This document shows, piece after piece, positions 26,811 to 35,223 of a stretch of 64,000 bases of DNA. The stretch covers positions 620,001-684,000 of the forward strand of contig NZ_BMLX01000002.1 of NCBI RefSeq assembly GCF_014645535.1, in the 5' to 3' direction. Source of the stretch: Silvimonas iriomotensis (GTDB lineage: Bacteria; Pseudomonadota; Gammaproteobacteria; Burkholderiales; Chitinibacteraceae). Numbering within the stretch: the stretch's first letter is position 1; every line of letters starts with the position of its first letter. The translations under genes and the position numbers were made by a program. The notes below the pieces were generated by a model. It did not search any database, was not told the origin of the DNA, and worked only from the letters and a program-made list of their open reading frames with translations.

Positions 26811-27830
26811 ATGGCCACACTTGCCCAGATCGCCCAGTTAGCCGGGGTTACACCGGCCACCGTATCCAACGTCCTGCGCGGCCGTGGCAAGGTGGGGGAA
26901 GACACCAAAAAACGCGTACTGGCGCTGGCCGAAGAACTGGGCTATCGCCCCAATCTGCACGCGCGCGCACTGGTTGAAGGCCGCCCGCTGACCTTGGCAC
27001 TGGTGGTGTCATCCATTGCCAACCCGTTCTATCCAGAGTTCACCCTTGCCGCAGAACAAGCCGCGCGCAAGCAGGGGTATTTTCTGATCGTCTGCAATAC
27101 CAACGATGATCCGGAACTGGAAAAAGCCTATCTGGACCAGGTTGGCGGCTCTTTGGCGCATGGCGTGCTGGTCATGAACGCAGACTTTGTCGAGCAAGAC
27201 GTCTTGCTGGCTGCCGAACGCCGTGGCACGCCAGTGGTGCTGTGCATGTGGGAGCGCCCGGAACAGCCGCCCGCCCTGCCCTCGATTGCGGTCGATTTCT
27301 ATCGCGCGGGCGAAATCGCCGCAGAACATCTGTTAGCACTGGGCCATCGCCGCGTGGCCGCCGTGGTGGGCAGTGAACGCAACGGCAACCATATCTGGCG
27401 CTATCGCGGCTTTGCCGACGCCATGGCGCGGGCCGGCATTGATGACCTGGCTGAGCACACCGTGTTTGGCCACGATACGATCGAAGCCGGGCACGAAGCG
27501 GCGCACCAGTTGCTCACCGCCAACCCGCAAGTCACGGCGATTTTTGTCTCTAACGATTTGCCTGCCATTGGCGTGCTGCAAAGCGCTGCCGATCTGGGCC
27601 TGCGCGTGCCGGCAGACCTCTCGGTCATCGGCATTACCGACATCAACCTGGCCCATCAGATCCGCCCCAGCCTTTCTACCGTGGCCGTGCCGACCGCCGA
27701 AGCGGCAGAGATGGCCGTGAACCTGCTGTTAAGCCTGATCAAGGGCCAGCCCGCCGACGGCGCCCGGCCCATGCTGGTGACCTCTCGCCCGCAACTGGTT
27801 GCGCGCGATTCAACCGGGCCGGCGCGCTAA
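26811..27830 (+). CDS. LacI-family repressor, probable galactan-operon regulator
   Basis: Regulator of 339 residues. The N-terminal LacI helix-turn-helix and hinge are clear (LAQIAQLAGVTPATVSNVLRG, with GYRPNLHARAL). A periplasmic-binding-protein-like sugar domain follows (LALVVSSIANPFYPEF, then DLSVIGITDINLA). It is divergent from the GH35-led operon and flanked by paired TTAA-N-CG sites, so it is the likely functional counterpart of GanR. The inducer is probably galactobiose or a related galactooligosaccharide (inference). Confidence 0.9.
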   Translation: MATLAQIAQLAGVTPATVSNVLRGRGKVGEDTKKRVLALAEELGYRPNLHARALVEGRPLTLALVVSSIANPFYPEFTLAAEQAARKQGYFLIVCNTNDDPELEKAYLDQVGGSLAHGVLVMNADFVEQDVLLAAERRGTPVVLCMWERPEQPPALPSIAVDFYRAGEIAAEHLLALGHRRVAAVVGSERNGNHIWRYRGFADAMARAGIDDLAEHTVFGHDTIEAGHEAAHQLLTANPQVTAIFVSNDLPAIGVLQSAADLGLRVPADLSVIGITDINLAHQIRPSLSTVAVPTAEAAEMAVNLLLSLIKGQPADGARPMLVTSRPQLVARDSTGPAR

Positions 27831-27981
27831 TCCACGCCCTCTTTGTGCCGTTGTCGCCGGGCCAGCGCGTTGCACACGTGCTGCGCCTTTGCCTGCCCGG
27901 CTTGTATCCATTTGCCATGACGCGCTACGCTGCGAGCGTTTTCTCTCCAATCCGTCCCCTCTTTGCAGCAAGGTTTACCGC

Positions 27982-29016
27982 ATGGGCATCCGCAAGCTCG
28001 CCAGCGAACTGAAGTTGTCGGTTTCCACCATTTCCCGGGCATTGAACGACAGCGACGAAGTCAGCGATGAAACCCGCCAGCGCGTGCGGGAAGCCGCAGC
28101 ACGGCATGGCTACGCCCCCAACCGCGCCGCAGAAAGCCTGCGCAAAGGCCGCATGAACACGGTCGGCCTGATGCTGCCGGCGCGGCTGGAAGAAGAAAAC
28201 TACACCCTCGCCCTTTTTATGCGTCTGGCGGATGGCTTGCAGTCGGTGCTGGCTGAACACGGCATGGATCTGGTGATGTATGGCAGCAAATCGTACGAAG
28301 AAGAATTCGCCCGCCTGCGCCGCGTGGTAGAACGCCGCCATGTGGACGGCGTGATCCTGGCCGGCACCCGCCGCGCGGATGAACGTCTGGATTACGTTGC
28401 GGATCGCCGTTTTCCGTTTGTGGCGTTTGGCCGCAGCGAATCCGGCGGTGATCACGTCTGGATCGATCTGGATTTCGAAGCCGCCGCCCACGCCACCGTG
28501 CAGCGCCTCTCTGCCCTGGGCCACCAGCGCATTGCCATTGGCATCCCCGGCAAAGACGCCATGCAGGCTCACGTTTACCTCAAAGCCTGGCGCGAAGCCA
28601 TGGCCGCCCAGGGCCTGGCGGTCAATGAACCCTGTGTGCAGGAAAACGAACTCTCTGAACGCGGCGGTTACCAGATCACCGAAGCGCTGTTGTCACTGGC
28701 CGAACCGCCCACGGCGATCATGTTCCAGAGCGACAGCATGGCGATTGGCGCATACCGCAAACTGCACGAACTGGGGCTGGTTCCCGGCAAAGACCTGGCC
28801 ATCTGCGGCGGCGTGCTGGCCGGCGACGTGCCCGAATACCTCTCGCCGCGCTTGTCTGGCTACACGGTGGATGCGTATGCGCTGGGGCGGCATATGGCGA
28901 GCGCCCTGCTGGGGCAATGGCCGGAATTTGCCGCGCAACACAAAGCCGAGCCACGGCAGCAGGTGTGGCCGTTGCAGTTGAGGGTGCGGGATAGTGATGG
29001 GGGGCGGATCGGTTGA
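27982..29016 (+). CDS. LacI-family regulator, probable alpha-xyloside regulon
   Basis: Regulator of 344 residues. It starts MGIRKLASELKLSVSTISRALN, a complete LacI helix-turn-helix, followed by a sugar-binding domain. The start at 27982 is preceded by AAGG; the frame is open further upstream but without family similarity. It lies upstream of the ABC operon at 30550. Two identical 14-bp LacI-type palindromes precede that operon and the GH31 gene, so this protein is the best candidate to bind them (inference). Confidence 0.9.
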   Translation: MGIRKLASELKLSVSTISRALNDSDEVSDETRQRVREAAARHGYAPNRAAESLRKGRMNTVGLMLPARLEEENYTLALFMRLADGLQSVLAEHGMDLVMYGSKSYEEEFARLRRVVERRHVDGVILAGTRRADERLDYVADRRFPFVAFGRSESGGDHVWIDLDFEAAAHATVQRLSALGHQRIAIGIPGKDAMQAHVYLKAWREAMAAQGLAVNEPCVQENELSERGGYQITEALLSLAEPPTAIMFQSDSMAIGAYRKLHELGLVPGKDLAICGGVLAGDVPEYLSPRLSGYTVDAYALGRHMASALLGQWPEFAAQHKAEPRQQVWPLQLRVRDSDGGRIG

Positions 29017-29082
29017 TCCGCGGCGGAGTTCTGCTGCATCGATAATCCGTGCTACTGATGTGCATCAGTCGTACAGGCTCGT

Positions 29083-29103
29083 GATTCTGGCCTTGAGCCG
29101 GAA
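29083..29103. repeat. Imperfect dRS3-like palindrome
   Basis: ATTCTGGCCTTGAGCCGGAAT followed by CCAGCTGC; one arm mismatch relative to 20887. Confidence 0.7.
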
Positions 29104-29150
29104 TCCAGCTGCGATGGGTGCCGGGGCGCTGTTACAACACCATTAACCGC

Positions 29151-29430
<280 letters not shown>

Positions 29431-29535
29431 GAAATCCAAACCAACTGCAACCCAAAACCAAAACCACAGCAATACCCATGACATTGGCAGTGGCAGTGGC
29501 AATGACAAATCCAGCACGCGCCCCACTGACTCGTC

Positions 29536-29555
29536 ATTCCGGCGAAGGCCGGAAT
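29536..29555. repeat. dRS3-like palindrome
   Basis: Perfect ATTCCGGC-GAAG-GCCGGAAT preceded by CGTC. Confidence 0.8.
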
Positions 29556-29629
29556 CCAGTCCGCAGCCCGACGGGCTGCTTTCGGTGACCTCGCGCTTAC
29601 TCCGCAGAGCCTGCATGCATCGCAGCTGG

Positions 29630-29662
29630 ATTCCGGCTAAGGGGGCCGCCGAGGTCCGGAAT
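29630..29662. repeat. dRS3-like palindrome with enlarged loop
   Basis: ATTCCGG / CCGGAAT arms separated by a 19-bp GGGGGCCGCC-containing loop. Almost identical to 41343-41375. Confidence 0.7.
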
Positions 29663-29705
29663 GACGAAGTGGAGAGGCGAGTCAATCATCACTGCGGACT
29701 GTGGC

Positions 29706-29775
29706 GTAGGGTGGATTCACGAAGCAATCCACCTTTGCGATGGTGGATTGTCGCTCCGCTCCGAATCCACCCTAC
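29706..29775. repeat. Nested inverted repeat (GTAGGGTGGATTC family)
   Basis: Outer arms GTAGGGTGGATTC / GAATCCACCCTAC are perfect over 13 bp. Inner arms CAATCCACC / GGTGGATTG are perfect over 9 bp. Partial relatives are at 13738 and 37554. Confidence 0.8.
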
Positions 29776-29803
29776 AAAACCTGCGTCCCGATAACCTGGT
29801 TTT

Positions 29804-30091
29804 AGTTGCCGTTGATTTTCGGAGTTGGGGTTGGGGTTGCTTTTGACGTATCTCCCCTTGACTGCGCCGAGCATCGCAGTGAAGTCCGGGGTTGCGGCGG
29901 AGGGGTGTTTGAGCGAAGCGAGTTCCCGTAGCCAGCCGGACTTCGCGAGAAGCACAGGGAACCCGCGTAGCGGGCGCCGTCGCAGGGGTCGCCTTTTCTT
30001 TGGTGCCTTTCTTTTGGCGACCCAAAAGAAAGGCACTTGCTGTCGGGCAACCCCCGACACCCAAAACACCCGCGCCGTCAGGCGCTAACAA
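29804..30091 (+). repeat. Composite repeat element 5 (module A)
   Basis: Short degenerate GTTGCC/GTTGGG array, module A with the long-range stem (one C-G pair changed to T-G), and H1 with a 15-bp stem GTGCCTTTCTTTTGG / CCAAAAGAAAGGCAC (30003-30017 with 30022-30036). H2 is of the TGTCGGG / CCCGACA form; H3 is GCGCC-GTCA-GGCGC. Confidence 0.85.
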
Positions 30092-30354
30092 GGGGTTAAG
30101 CTTCCACAGCCCTGTGCAGCCCACCCACCCAAACGGTGTCACCACAGATTCACCCTGCAACAACACCCCAGAAAACGAAACCATTCCGGGCAACAGACCA
30201 GGCCCCTCAAAGCACCACCAGCCTCAACCAACACACAAAAAAACCAACCCCATCAGTACTCCCCCTTATCATTTTTTCACAACCCGGATTCCTTTTTTCA
30301 CCACCCCGCTTGACACCCCTCCCCCCACAGATCAAGAATCCCTCCCACGTTTTC

Positions 30355-30368
30355 CGGAAACGTTTCCG
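30355..30368. promoter_or_regulatory. LacI-family operator CGGAAACGTTTCCG, ABC operon
   Basis: Perfect 14-bp palindrome centred on CG, 182 bp upstream of the binding-protein ATG. The same 14 bases recur within the palindrome ahead of the GH31 gene. Confidence 0.75.
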
Positions 30369-30549
30369 TAACATTCCAGCAAACGCTACATTTATCTCGC
30401 AAGCGCATTCGGACTGGACACAACAAGGCGCCGGGCTGCCACCCGGACGCCCTCCGTAACGCAAGCGGCCCCGCAAGAGTGACGCCCGCAGCGTCACCAA
30501 GGCCGGCTAATATATTACCGGCAACGACTTTGCACACTCTGGAGGAGTT

Positions 30550-31764
30550 ATGAAGAAGAACATCCGCGCCACTTGCCTGGCGCTGGGCCTGACATTCTCC
30601 CTGACGTCTTTTGCTAGCCTGGCCGCCAGTTTGTCGGTCTGGGCCGTAGACGAGCCGGACAACTACACCGAAAAAATGGCACGCGAGTTTGTCAAACTGC
30701 ACCCGGACGTCCAGCTGACGGTCCGCAAGGTGGGTTTTTCTGCGCTGAACGATGAAGCCATGCGCGCGGTCATGTCGGGCAATGGCCCGGACGTGATCCC
30801 GGTGGATAACCCGAACACCGCCATGTTTGCTGCGCGCAATGCATTGCTGGATCTGACGCCGTATCTGGCCAAGTCCAAGGTGATCGACGTCAAACAGATT
30901 TTCCCCGGCCCGCTGAAGAACGCCTCGTGGAACGGCAAGGTGTACGCCATCCCGCGCGGGGCCAATACCCTGGCGCTGTATTACAACGAAGACCAGTTCA
31001 AGGCCGCGGGTCTGGACCCGAACAAGCCGCCGCAAACCTGGGATGAGCTTTACGCTTACGCAAAAAAACTGACCAATCCGGGCAAGAATGTGTACGGTCT
31101 GGCGTTCTCTGCGGTGGGCGATGAAGAAGGCGTGTTCCAGTTCCTGCCGTTCATTCAGGCAACGGGCGCAGACTGGGACAAGCTGAACAACCCGGGCGCG
31201 GCGCGGGCTGCGGCGTTCTGGCAAAAACTGCTGGACGACAAACTGGCCTCGCCAGACACCCTGAGCCATCGCCAGTCTGAAGCGGCTGCTACCTTTATCA
31301 ACGGCAACGCCGCCATGGATATCAATGGCCCGTGGGAACTGCCGGCCGTAGAAAAGGGCGCCAAGTTCAAGTGGCGTGTTGCCCTGCTGCCGACTGAAAA
31401 GGCCGGCGGTGTCCGCGCTTCTGCGCTGGGCGAACAAAGCCATGCGATTCTGCGCACGGCCAAGAACCCGCAGACCGCGTTCGAGTTCCTGGAGTACATG
31501 TACTCGCAGCGTAACCGTAACTGGAACGAATTCGGCATGCTGCCGCCGTCCAAAGACACGGTGACCGCCAACCCGAAATGGCCTGATGCCTACAAGACCT
31601 TCAACGAGCAAATGCAGTACGCCCGTCCGCGTGGCCCGAATCCGGAATGGCCCAAGGTTTCCAAGGCGATCTCCACCGCGGTCCAGTCTGTGCTGACCCA
31701 CCAGGCCAAGCCGGAACAAGCCATGAATACGGCTTACCAGACGGTGCAGTCGATCAAGAAGTAA
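30550..31764 (+). CDS. ABC transporter sugar-binding protein
   Basis: Periplasmic family-1 solute-binding protein of 404 residues. The signal peptide ends near residue 26 (SFASLAA), and the mature part starts SLSVWAVDEPDNYTEKMAREF. The motifs SGNGPDVIPVDNPNTA, YNEDQFKAAGLDPN and MDINGPWELPA are typical of oligosaccharide binders. GGAGGAG precedes the ATG. First gene of a complete importer operon; the GH31 alpha-xylosidase downstream suggests alpha-xylosylated oligosaccharides such as isoprimeverose as substrate (inference). Confidence 0.92.
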   Translation: MKKNIRATCLALGLTFSLTSFASLAASLSVWAVDEPDNYTEKMAREFVKLHPDVQLTVRKVGFSALNDEAMRAVMSGNGPDVIPVDNPNTAMFAARNALLDLTPYLAKSKVIDVKQIFPGPLKNASWNGKVYAIPRGANTLALYYNEDQFKAAGLDPNKPPQTWDELYAYAKKLTNPGKNVYGLAFSAVGDEEGVFQFLPFIQATGADWDKLNNPGAARAAAFWQKLLDDKLASPDTLSHRQSEAAATFINGNAAMDINGPWELPAVEKGAKFKWRVALLPTEKAGGVRASALGEQSHAILRTAKNPQTAFEFLEYMYSQRNRNWNEFGMLPPSKDTVTANPKWPDAYKTFNEQMQYARPRGPNPEWPKVSKAISTAVQSVLTHQAKPEQAMNTAYQTVQSIKK

Positions 31765-31782
31765 CGTTTCACGACTCCTCTT

Positions 31783-31817
31783 GCGGCCGGTCGTTGTCCG
31801 CGCCCGGCCGCTTTTTT
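31783..31817 (+). terminator. Intra-operon terminator or attenuator
   Basis: Perfect 8-bp stem GCGGCCGG / CCGGCCGC (31783-31790 with 31804-31811) followed by six T. It sits between the binding-protein and permease genes, where partial termination would give excess binding protein. Confidence 0.75.
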
Positions 31818-31872
31818 GAGTCTGGAGTCTGTCTTGCTACCGTACTGGTGGCCATGTTTTACGGGGCAACCC

Positions 31873-32775
31873 ATGAAAAAATTCTTGAGCCACTTCGAGC
31901 AAAGAAGTGGTTTCGAAATCGCGCTGGCGGTGTTCGCGCTGGCGTATCTGCTGGTCTTTGCCGGCTTGCCGCTGCTGTACAACATCATGTTGTCGTTCCA
32001 GCAGGTTGATCTGATGGAACCGGCCACCCTGTTGCGGCCTTTTGCCGGCCTGGCCAATTACCGCGATATTTTCAGCCGCCCTGAAATGCATCAGGTGCTG
32101 ATCAACACCTTGCTGTTTGTCGGCCTCTCGCTGTTCTTTCAGGTGGTCATCGGCTTTTTGCTGGCCGTGCTGTTTGCCCAGGATTTCCCGCTGGCCAGCT
32201 TCATGCGCGGGCTGTTTCTGGCGGGCTGGATCATGCCGGGGCTTGTGGTGGGCGTGATCTGGAAGCTGCTGTTTGCCGGCGACTTTGGCGTGCTCAATCA
32301 CCTGCTCTTGTCATCGGGCCTGATGCATGAACGCATCTTCTGGCTGTCTGACCCCAGTTACTCGCTGTATGCCGTGATCATTGCCAACGTCTGGCTGGGC
32401 GTACCGTTCAACATGCTGTTGCTGTCGGTGGGTCTTGCGGCCATTCCGGGTGATTTGTATGAGGCGGCAGAACTGGATGGCGCCAATGCTTTCCAGCGCT
32501 TCTATGGCATTACCCTGCCCATGATGAAAGCCACGCTGGGCGCGGTGATCTCGCTGGGCGCCATCATGACCATGCAGCAGTTTGACCTGATTGCCGCGCT
32601 CACCCAGGGCGGCCCGGCCAACTCGTCGCAAGTGGCGCAGTACTGGTCGTGGCAGTTGTCGTTCCAGACCTTTGAAGTGTCGGCCGGTTCTGCCGTGGCC
32701 ACGCTGATGCTGGTGCTGGTGCTGATCATTGCCGTGTTTTATGTGCGTTCTACCCGCAGCGAGAGGTTGGTGTAA
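31873..32775 (+). CDS. ABC transporter permease (MalF type, short)
   Basis: Inner-membrane permease of 300 residues with six membrane segments and the EAA loop YEAAELDGANAFQRFYGITLP. The preferred start is MKKFLSHFEQ at 31873; the frame is open to 31816 but that part overlaps the attenuator. Its stop codon overlaps the start of the next permease by one base (TAATG). Confidence 0.92.
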   Translation: MKKFLSHFEQRSGFEIALAVFALAYLLVFAGLPLLYNIMLSFQQVDLMEPATLLRPFAGLANYRDIFSRPEMHQVLINTLLFVGLSLFFQVVIGFLLAVLFAQDFPLASFMRGLFLAGWIMPGLVVGVIWKLLFAGDFGVLNHLLLSSGLMHERIFWLSDPSYSLYAVIIANVWLGVPFNMLLLSVGLAAIPGDLYEAAELDGANAFQRFYGITLPMMKATLGAVISLGAIMTMQQFDLIAALTQGGPANSSQVAQYWSWQLSFQTFEVSAGSAVATLMLVLVLIIAVFYVRSTRSERLV

Positions 32776-33587
32776 TGAAGCGCTATGTCCTGTTTGTCAT
32801 CGCGCTCATCGTCACCGCGATCTACCTCTTCCCGCTGTACTGGATGTACATCACTGTGTTCAAAAGCGCGGCAGAGATGTTCCAGTACCCGCCCACCTTC
32901 TGGCCACAGCATGGCGAGTCGCATATCTGGCAGGTGTTTACCGAGCGCGGCATGGGCAAGTTCTTGTGGAACTCGTTCATCATTGCCTGCGGCACCACAG
33001 CGGTGACGGTGTTTGTCGGCACGGGCGCGGCGTATGCGCTGGCCAGCGTGCAAAACCGCTGGACCGGCTTTGCCATCTTTGCCGTGCTGGTACTGCAGGC
33101 CCTGCCCTCCAGCCTGATGGTCACGCCGATCTTTACCGCCTTCAAAGGCCTGGGGCTGCTTGATACCCCGCGTCTTGCGGTGGTGATTGCGCAGATCACC
33201 AAGACGCTGCCGTTCTACATCGTGCTGTGCCGCGCCAGCTTTGTGCAGATTCCGCGTGAATTGCGCGACGCTGCGCTGGTCGATGGCGCCTCGCCGGCCC
33301 GCGCTTTCTTTGGCGTGATCCTGCCGCTGGCGGTCAACGGCATTCTGGTGACGGCGATTCTGGTGTTCCTGCAATCGTTTGGCGAATACGTCTACGCCCG
33401 CTCCCTGATTCTGGACGACCAGTACCAGACCGCCACCGTCGGCCTGTCTGCCTTTATCGGTGCCACCAAGATCGACTGGATCGGGATCATGACCTACTCC
33501 GCCGTGTTCGTAACGCCGATCCTGATTGCCTTCATGTTGCTGCAACGGCGCATTGTGGCTGGCCTGACTGCAGGGGCGCTCAAATGA
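32775..33587 (+). CDS. ABC transporter permease (MalG type)
   Basis: Inner-membrane permease of 270 residues with six membrane segments and the EAA loop LRDAALVDGASPARAFFGVILP. Translationally coupled to the preceding permease. Partner of 31873-32775 in the heterodimeric channel. Confidence 0.92.
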   Translation: MKRYVLFVIALIVTAIYLFPLYWMYITVFKSAAEMFQYPPTFWPQHGESHIWQVFTERGMGKFLWNSFIIACGTTAVTVFVGTGAAYALASVQNRWTGFAIFAVLVLQALPSSLMVTPIFTAFKGLGLLDTPRLAVVIAQITKTLPFYIVLCRASFVQIPRELRDAALVDGASPARAFFGVILPLAVNGILVTAILVFLQSFGEYVYARSLILDDQYQTATVGLSAFIGATKIDWIGIMTYSAVFVTPILIAFMLLQRRIVAGLTAGALK

Positions 33588-33633
33588 CAGCCGAATATTT
33601 TCTCTGCCCGCATCGTGCACGGAACTACTGATC

Positions 33634-34701
33634 ATGAACAGAATTGAAATCGAACATTTGTACAAAGCCTACGGGCCGGTAGAAATCCTCAAGGACATCA
33701 ACATTGCCGTGCCGCAAGGCCAGTTTGTGGCGCTGATCGGCCCGTCCGGCTGCGGTAAATCCACGCTCTTGCGCACGATTGCGGGGCTGGAACAGATCAC
33801 CGGCGGCACGCTGAAAATTGACGGCAACGTGGTCAACAAAACCCCGCCGCGCAAGCGTGACGTGGCCATGGTGTTCCAGAGCTACGCGCTCTACCCGCAC
33901 ATGAATATCGAAAAGAACATGTCGTATTCATTGCGCCTGAAGCGCAGCGCGCCGCAAGTCATCAAGGACAGCATCAGCAACGTGGCCCAAACACTGGGGC
34001 TGACCCACCTGCTGGAACGCATGCCGCGGCAACTGTCTGGCGGCCAGCGCCAGCGCGTGGCCATGGGCCGCGCCATTGTGCGCAACCCGAAGGTATTTTT
34101 GTTCGACGAACCGCTCTCTAACCTGGATGCCGCGCTGCGCGTGCATATGCGTTCGGAAATCCGCAAGCTGCACAACCGCCTGAACGCCACGTCGGTGTAC
34201 GTGACGCACGATCAGGTCGAAGCCATGACCATGGCCGACCACGTCGTCGTGCTGCGCGCCGGCAAGGTGGAGCAACAAGGCAAACCGCTGGACCTGTACG
34301 ACCGCCCTGCCAACAAGTTTGTCGGCGGTTTCATTGGCTCCCCTGCCATGAACTTCATCGAAGGCCGCATTGGCGCCAATGGCCGCAGTGTGCAGTTTGG
34401 CGCCAGCCACGCCATCGACATCGGCCGCGAATTGCCAGTGGGCAAACCCGTCTGGCTGGGCATGCGGCCCGAACACCTGCAGCTGGAAGGCAACGGCCAG
34501 ATCCTGCGCTGCCGCGTGGATAACGTGGAAAGCACCGGCTCGGTCACATTTGTGGAAGTCCAGCCCGAAGACAGCAACGACACCCCGATGCTGATCACCC
34601 ACGCCGGCAAATCGCCGGTGGTGGTAGGCGAACACGTGAATCTGTTTATTGATACCGCGAACCTGCATTTGTTTGACCGGGAGACGGAACAGGCGATTTG
34701 A
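33634..34701 (+). CDS. ABC transporter ATPase, MalK/UgpC type
   Basis: Cytoplasmic ATPase of 355 residues. Walker A GPSGCGKST, signature LSGGQRQRVAMG, Walker B VFLFDEPLSNLD and VTHDQVEAM are intact, with a TOBE-type C-terminus (VWLGMRPEHLQLEG). Fourth gene of the operon, 46 bp after the second permease. This and the ATPase at 22797 are the two candidates to drive the ATPase-less importer at 38926-43307. Confidence 0.93.
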   Translation: MNRIEIEHLYKAYGPVEILKDINIAVPQGQFVALIGPSGCGKSTLLRTIAGLEQITGGTLKIDGNVVNKTPPRKRDVAMVFQSYALYPHMNIEKNMSYSLRLKRSAPQVIKDSISNVAQTLGLTHLLERMPRQLSGGQRQRVAMGRAIVRNPKVFLFDEPLSNLDAALRVHMRSEIRKLHNRLNATSVYVTHDQVEAMTMADHVVVLRAGKVEQQGKPLDLYDRPANKFVGGFIGSPAMNFIEGRIGANGRSVQFGASHAIDIGRELPVGKPVWLGMRPEHLQLEGNGQILRCRVDNVESTGSVTFVEVQPEDSNDTPMLITHAGKSPVVVGEHVNLFIDTANLHLFDRETEQAI

Positions 34702-34776
34702 GGTGCGCGCAGAGGCCTTGGCTCAGCGTGGTAGCGGTATTTACCGTGGCCAGGGCCGCCCGCGGCGGCCCACTGG

Positions 34777-34796
34777 ATTCCTGCCTGCGCAGGAAT
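34777..34796. repeat. dRS3-like palindrome
   Basis: Perfect ATTCCTGC-CTGC-GCAGGAAT followed by GACG. Confidence 0.8.
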
Positions 34797-34837
34797 GACG
34801 AAGTGGGAGAGCAAACCGCTCACCCTTGCACCCAGAC

Positions 34838-35139
34838 CAGTTGCAGTTGCAGTTGCAGTTGCAGTTGCAGTTGCAGTTGCAGTTGCAGTTGCAGTTGCAG
34901 TTGCAGTTGCTGTTGCTGTTGCTGTTGCAGTTGCTGTTGCTTTTGACTTTCCTCCCCCATTAAAGCCAAGCGCCGAAGGAGTGGAGGGAGACCTTAGGCT
35001 CCCGACCGACTGAGGGCAGCCCGGAGGGCCGCCGGGCTGGGGTCGCCTTTCTTTGCCTACTTTCTTTGGCGAAGCAAAGAAAGTAGGGTGCTCCGGCCAC
35101 CGCCGGTACCAAAACACCCGCGCCGCAAGGCGCTAACAA
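34838..35139 (+). repeat. Composite repeat element 6 (module B) with CAGTTG array
   Basis: About 17 hexamers, mainly CAGTTG then CTGTTG (34838-34940), then module B with hairpin CAGCCCGG / CCGGGCTG. H1 has a 12-bp stem CTACTTTCTTTG / CAAAGAAAGTAG (35057-35068 with 35075-35086), followed by H2 (CCGGC type) and H3 (GCGCC-GCAA-GGCGC). Confidence 0.85.
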
Positions 35140-35176
35140 CCCCAAAGCATTCGAACAAGAAACGCAATACAAGCGC

Positions 35177-35196
35177 AACCGGAAACGTTTCCGGTT
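35177..35196. promoter_or_regulatory. LacI-family operator, perfect 20-bp palindrome before GH31 gene
   Basis: AACCGGAAACGTTTCCGGTT, containing the same 14-bp core as 30355-30368, 28 bp before the GH31 ATG. Binding here would block transcription of the xylosidase gene. Confidence 0.75.
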
Positions 35197-35223
35197 ACAC
35201 CAGCAAAACATCGGAACCACACC

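Larger units (their letters stand above)
34702..35223. other. Gap holding palindrome, repeat element 6 and operator
   Basis: Between the ATPase gene and the GH31 gene. Apart from the listed palindrome, composite element and LacI-type operator, no gene is seen. Confidence 0.7.

Noticed and set aside
27925-27945. GAGCGTTTTC as a third copy of the CGGAAACGTTTCCG operator (autoregulation of the 27982 gene)
   Set aside because: Only the central CGTTT is shared and the palindrome is poor.
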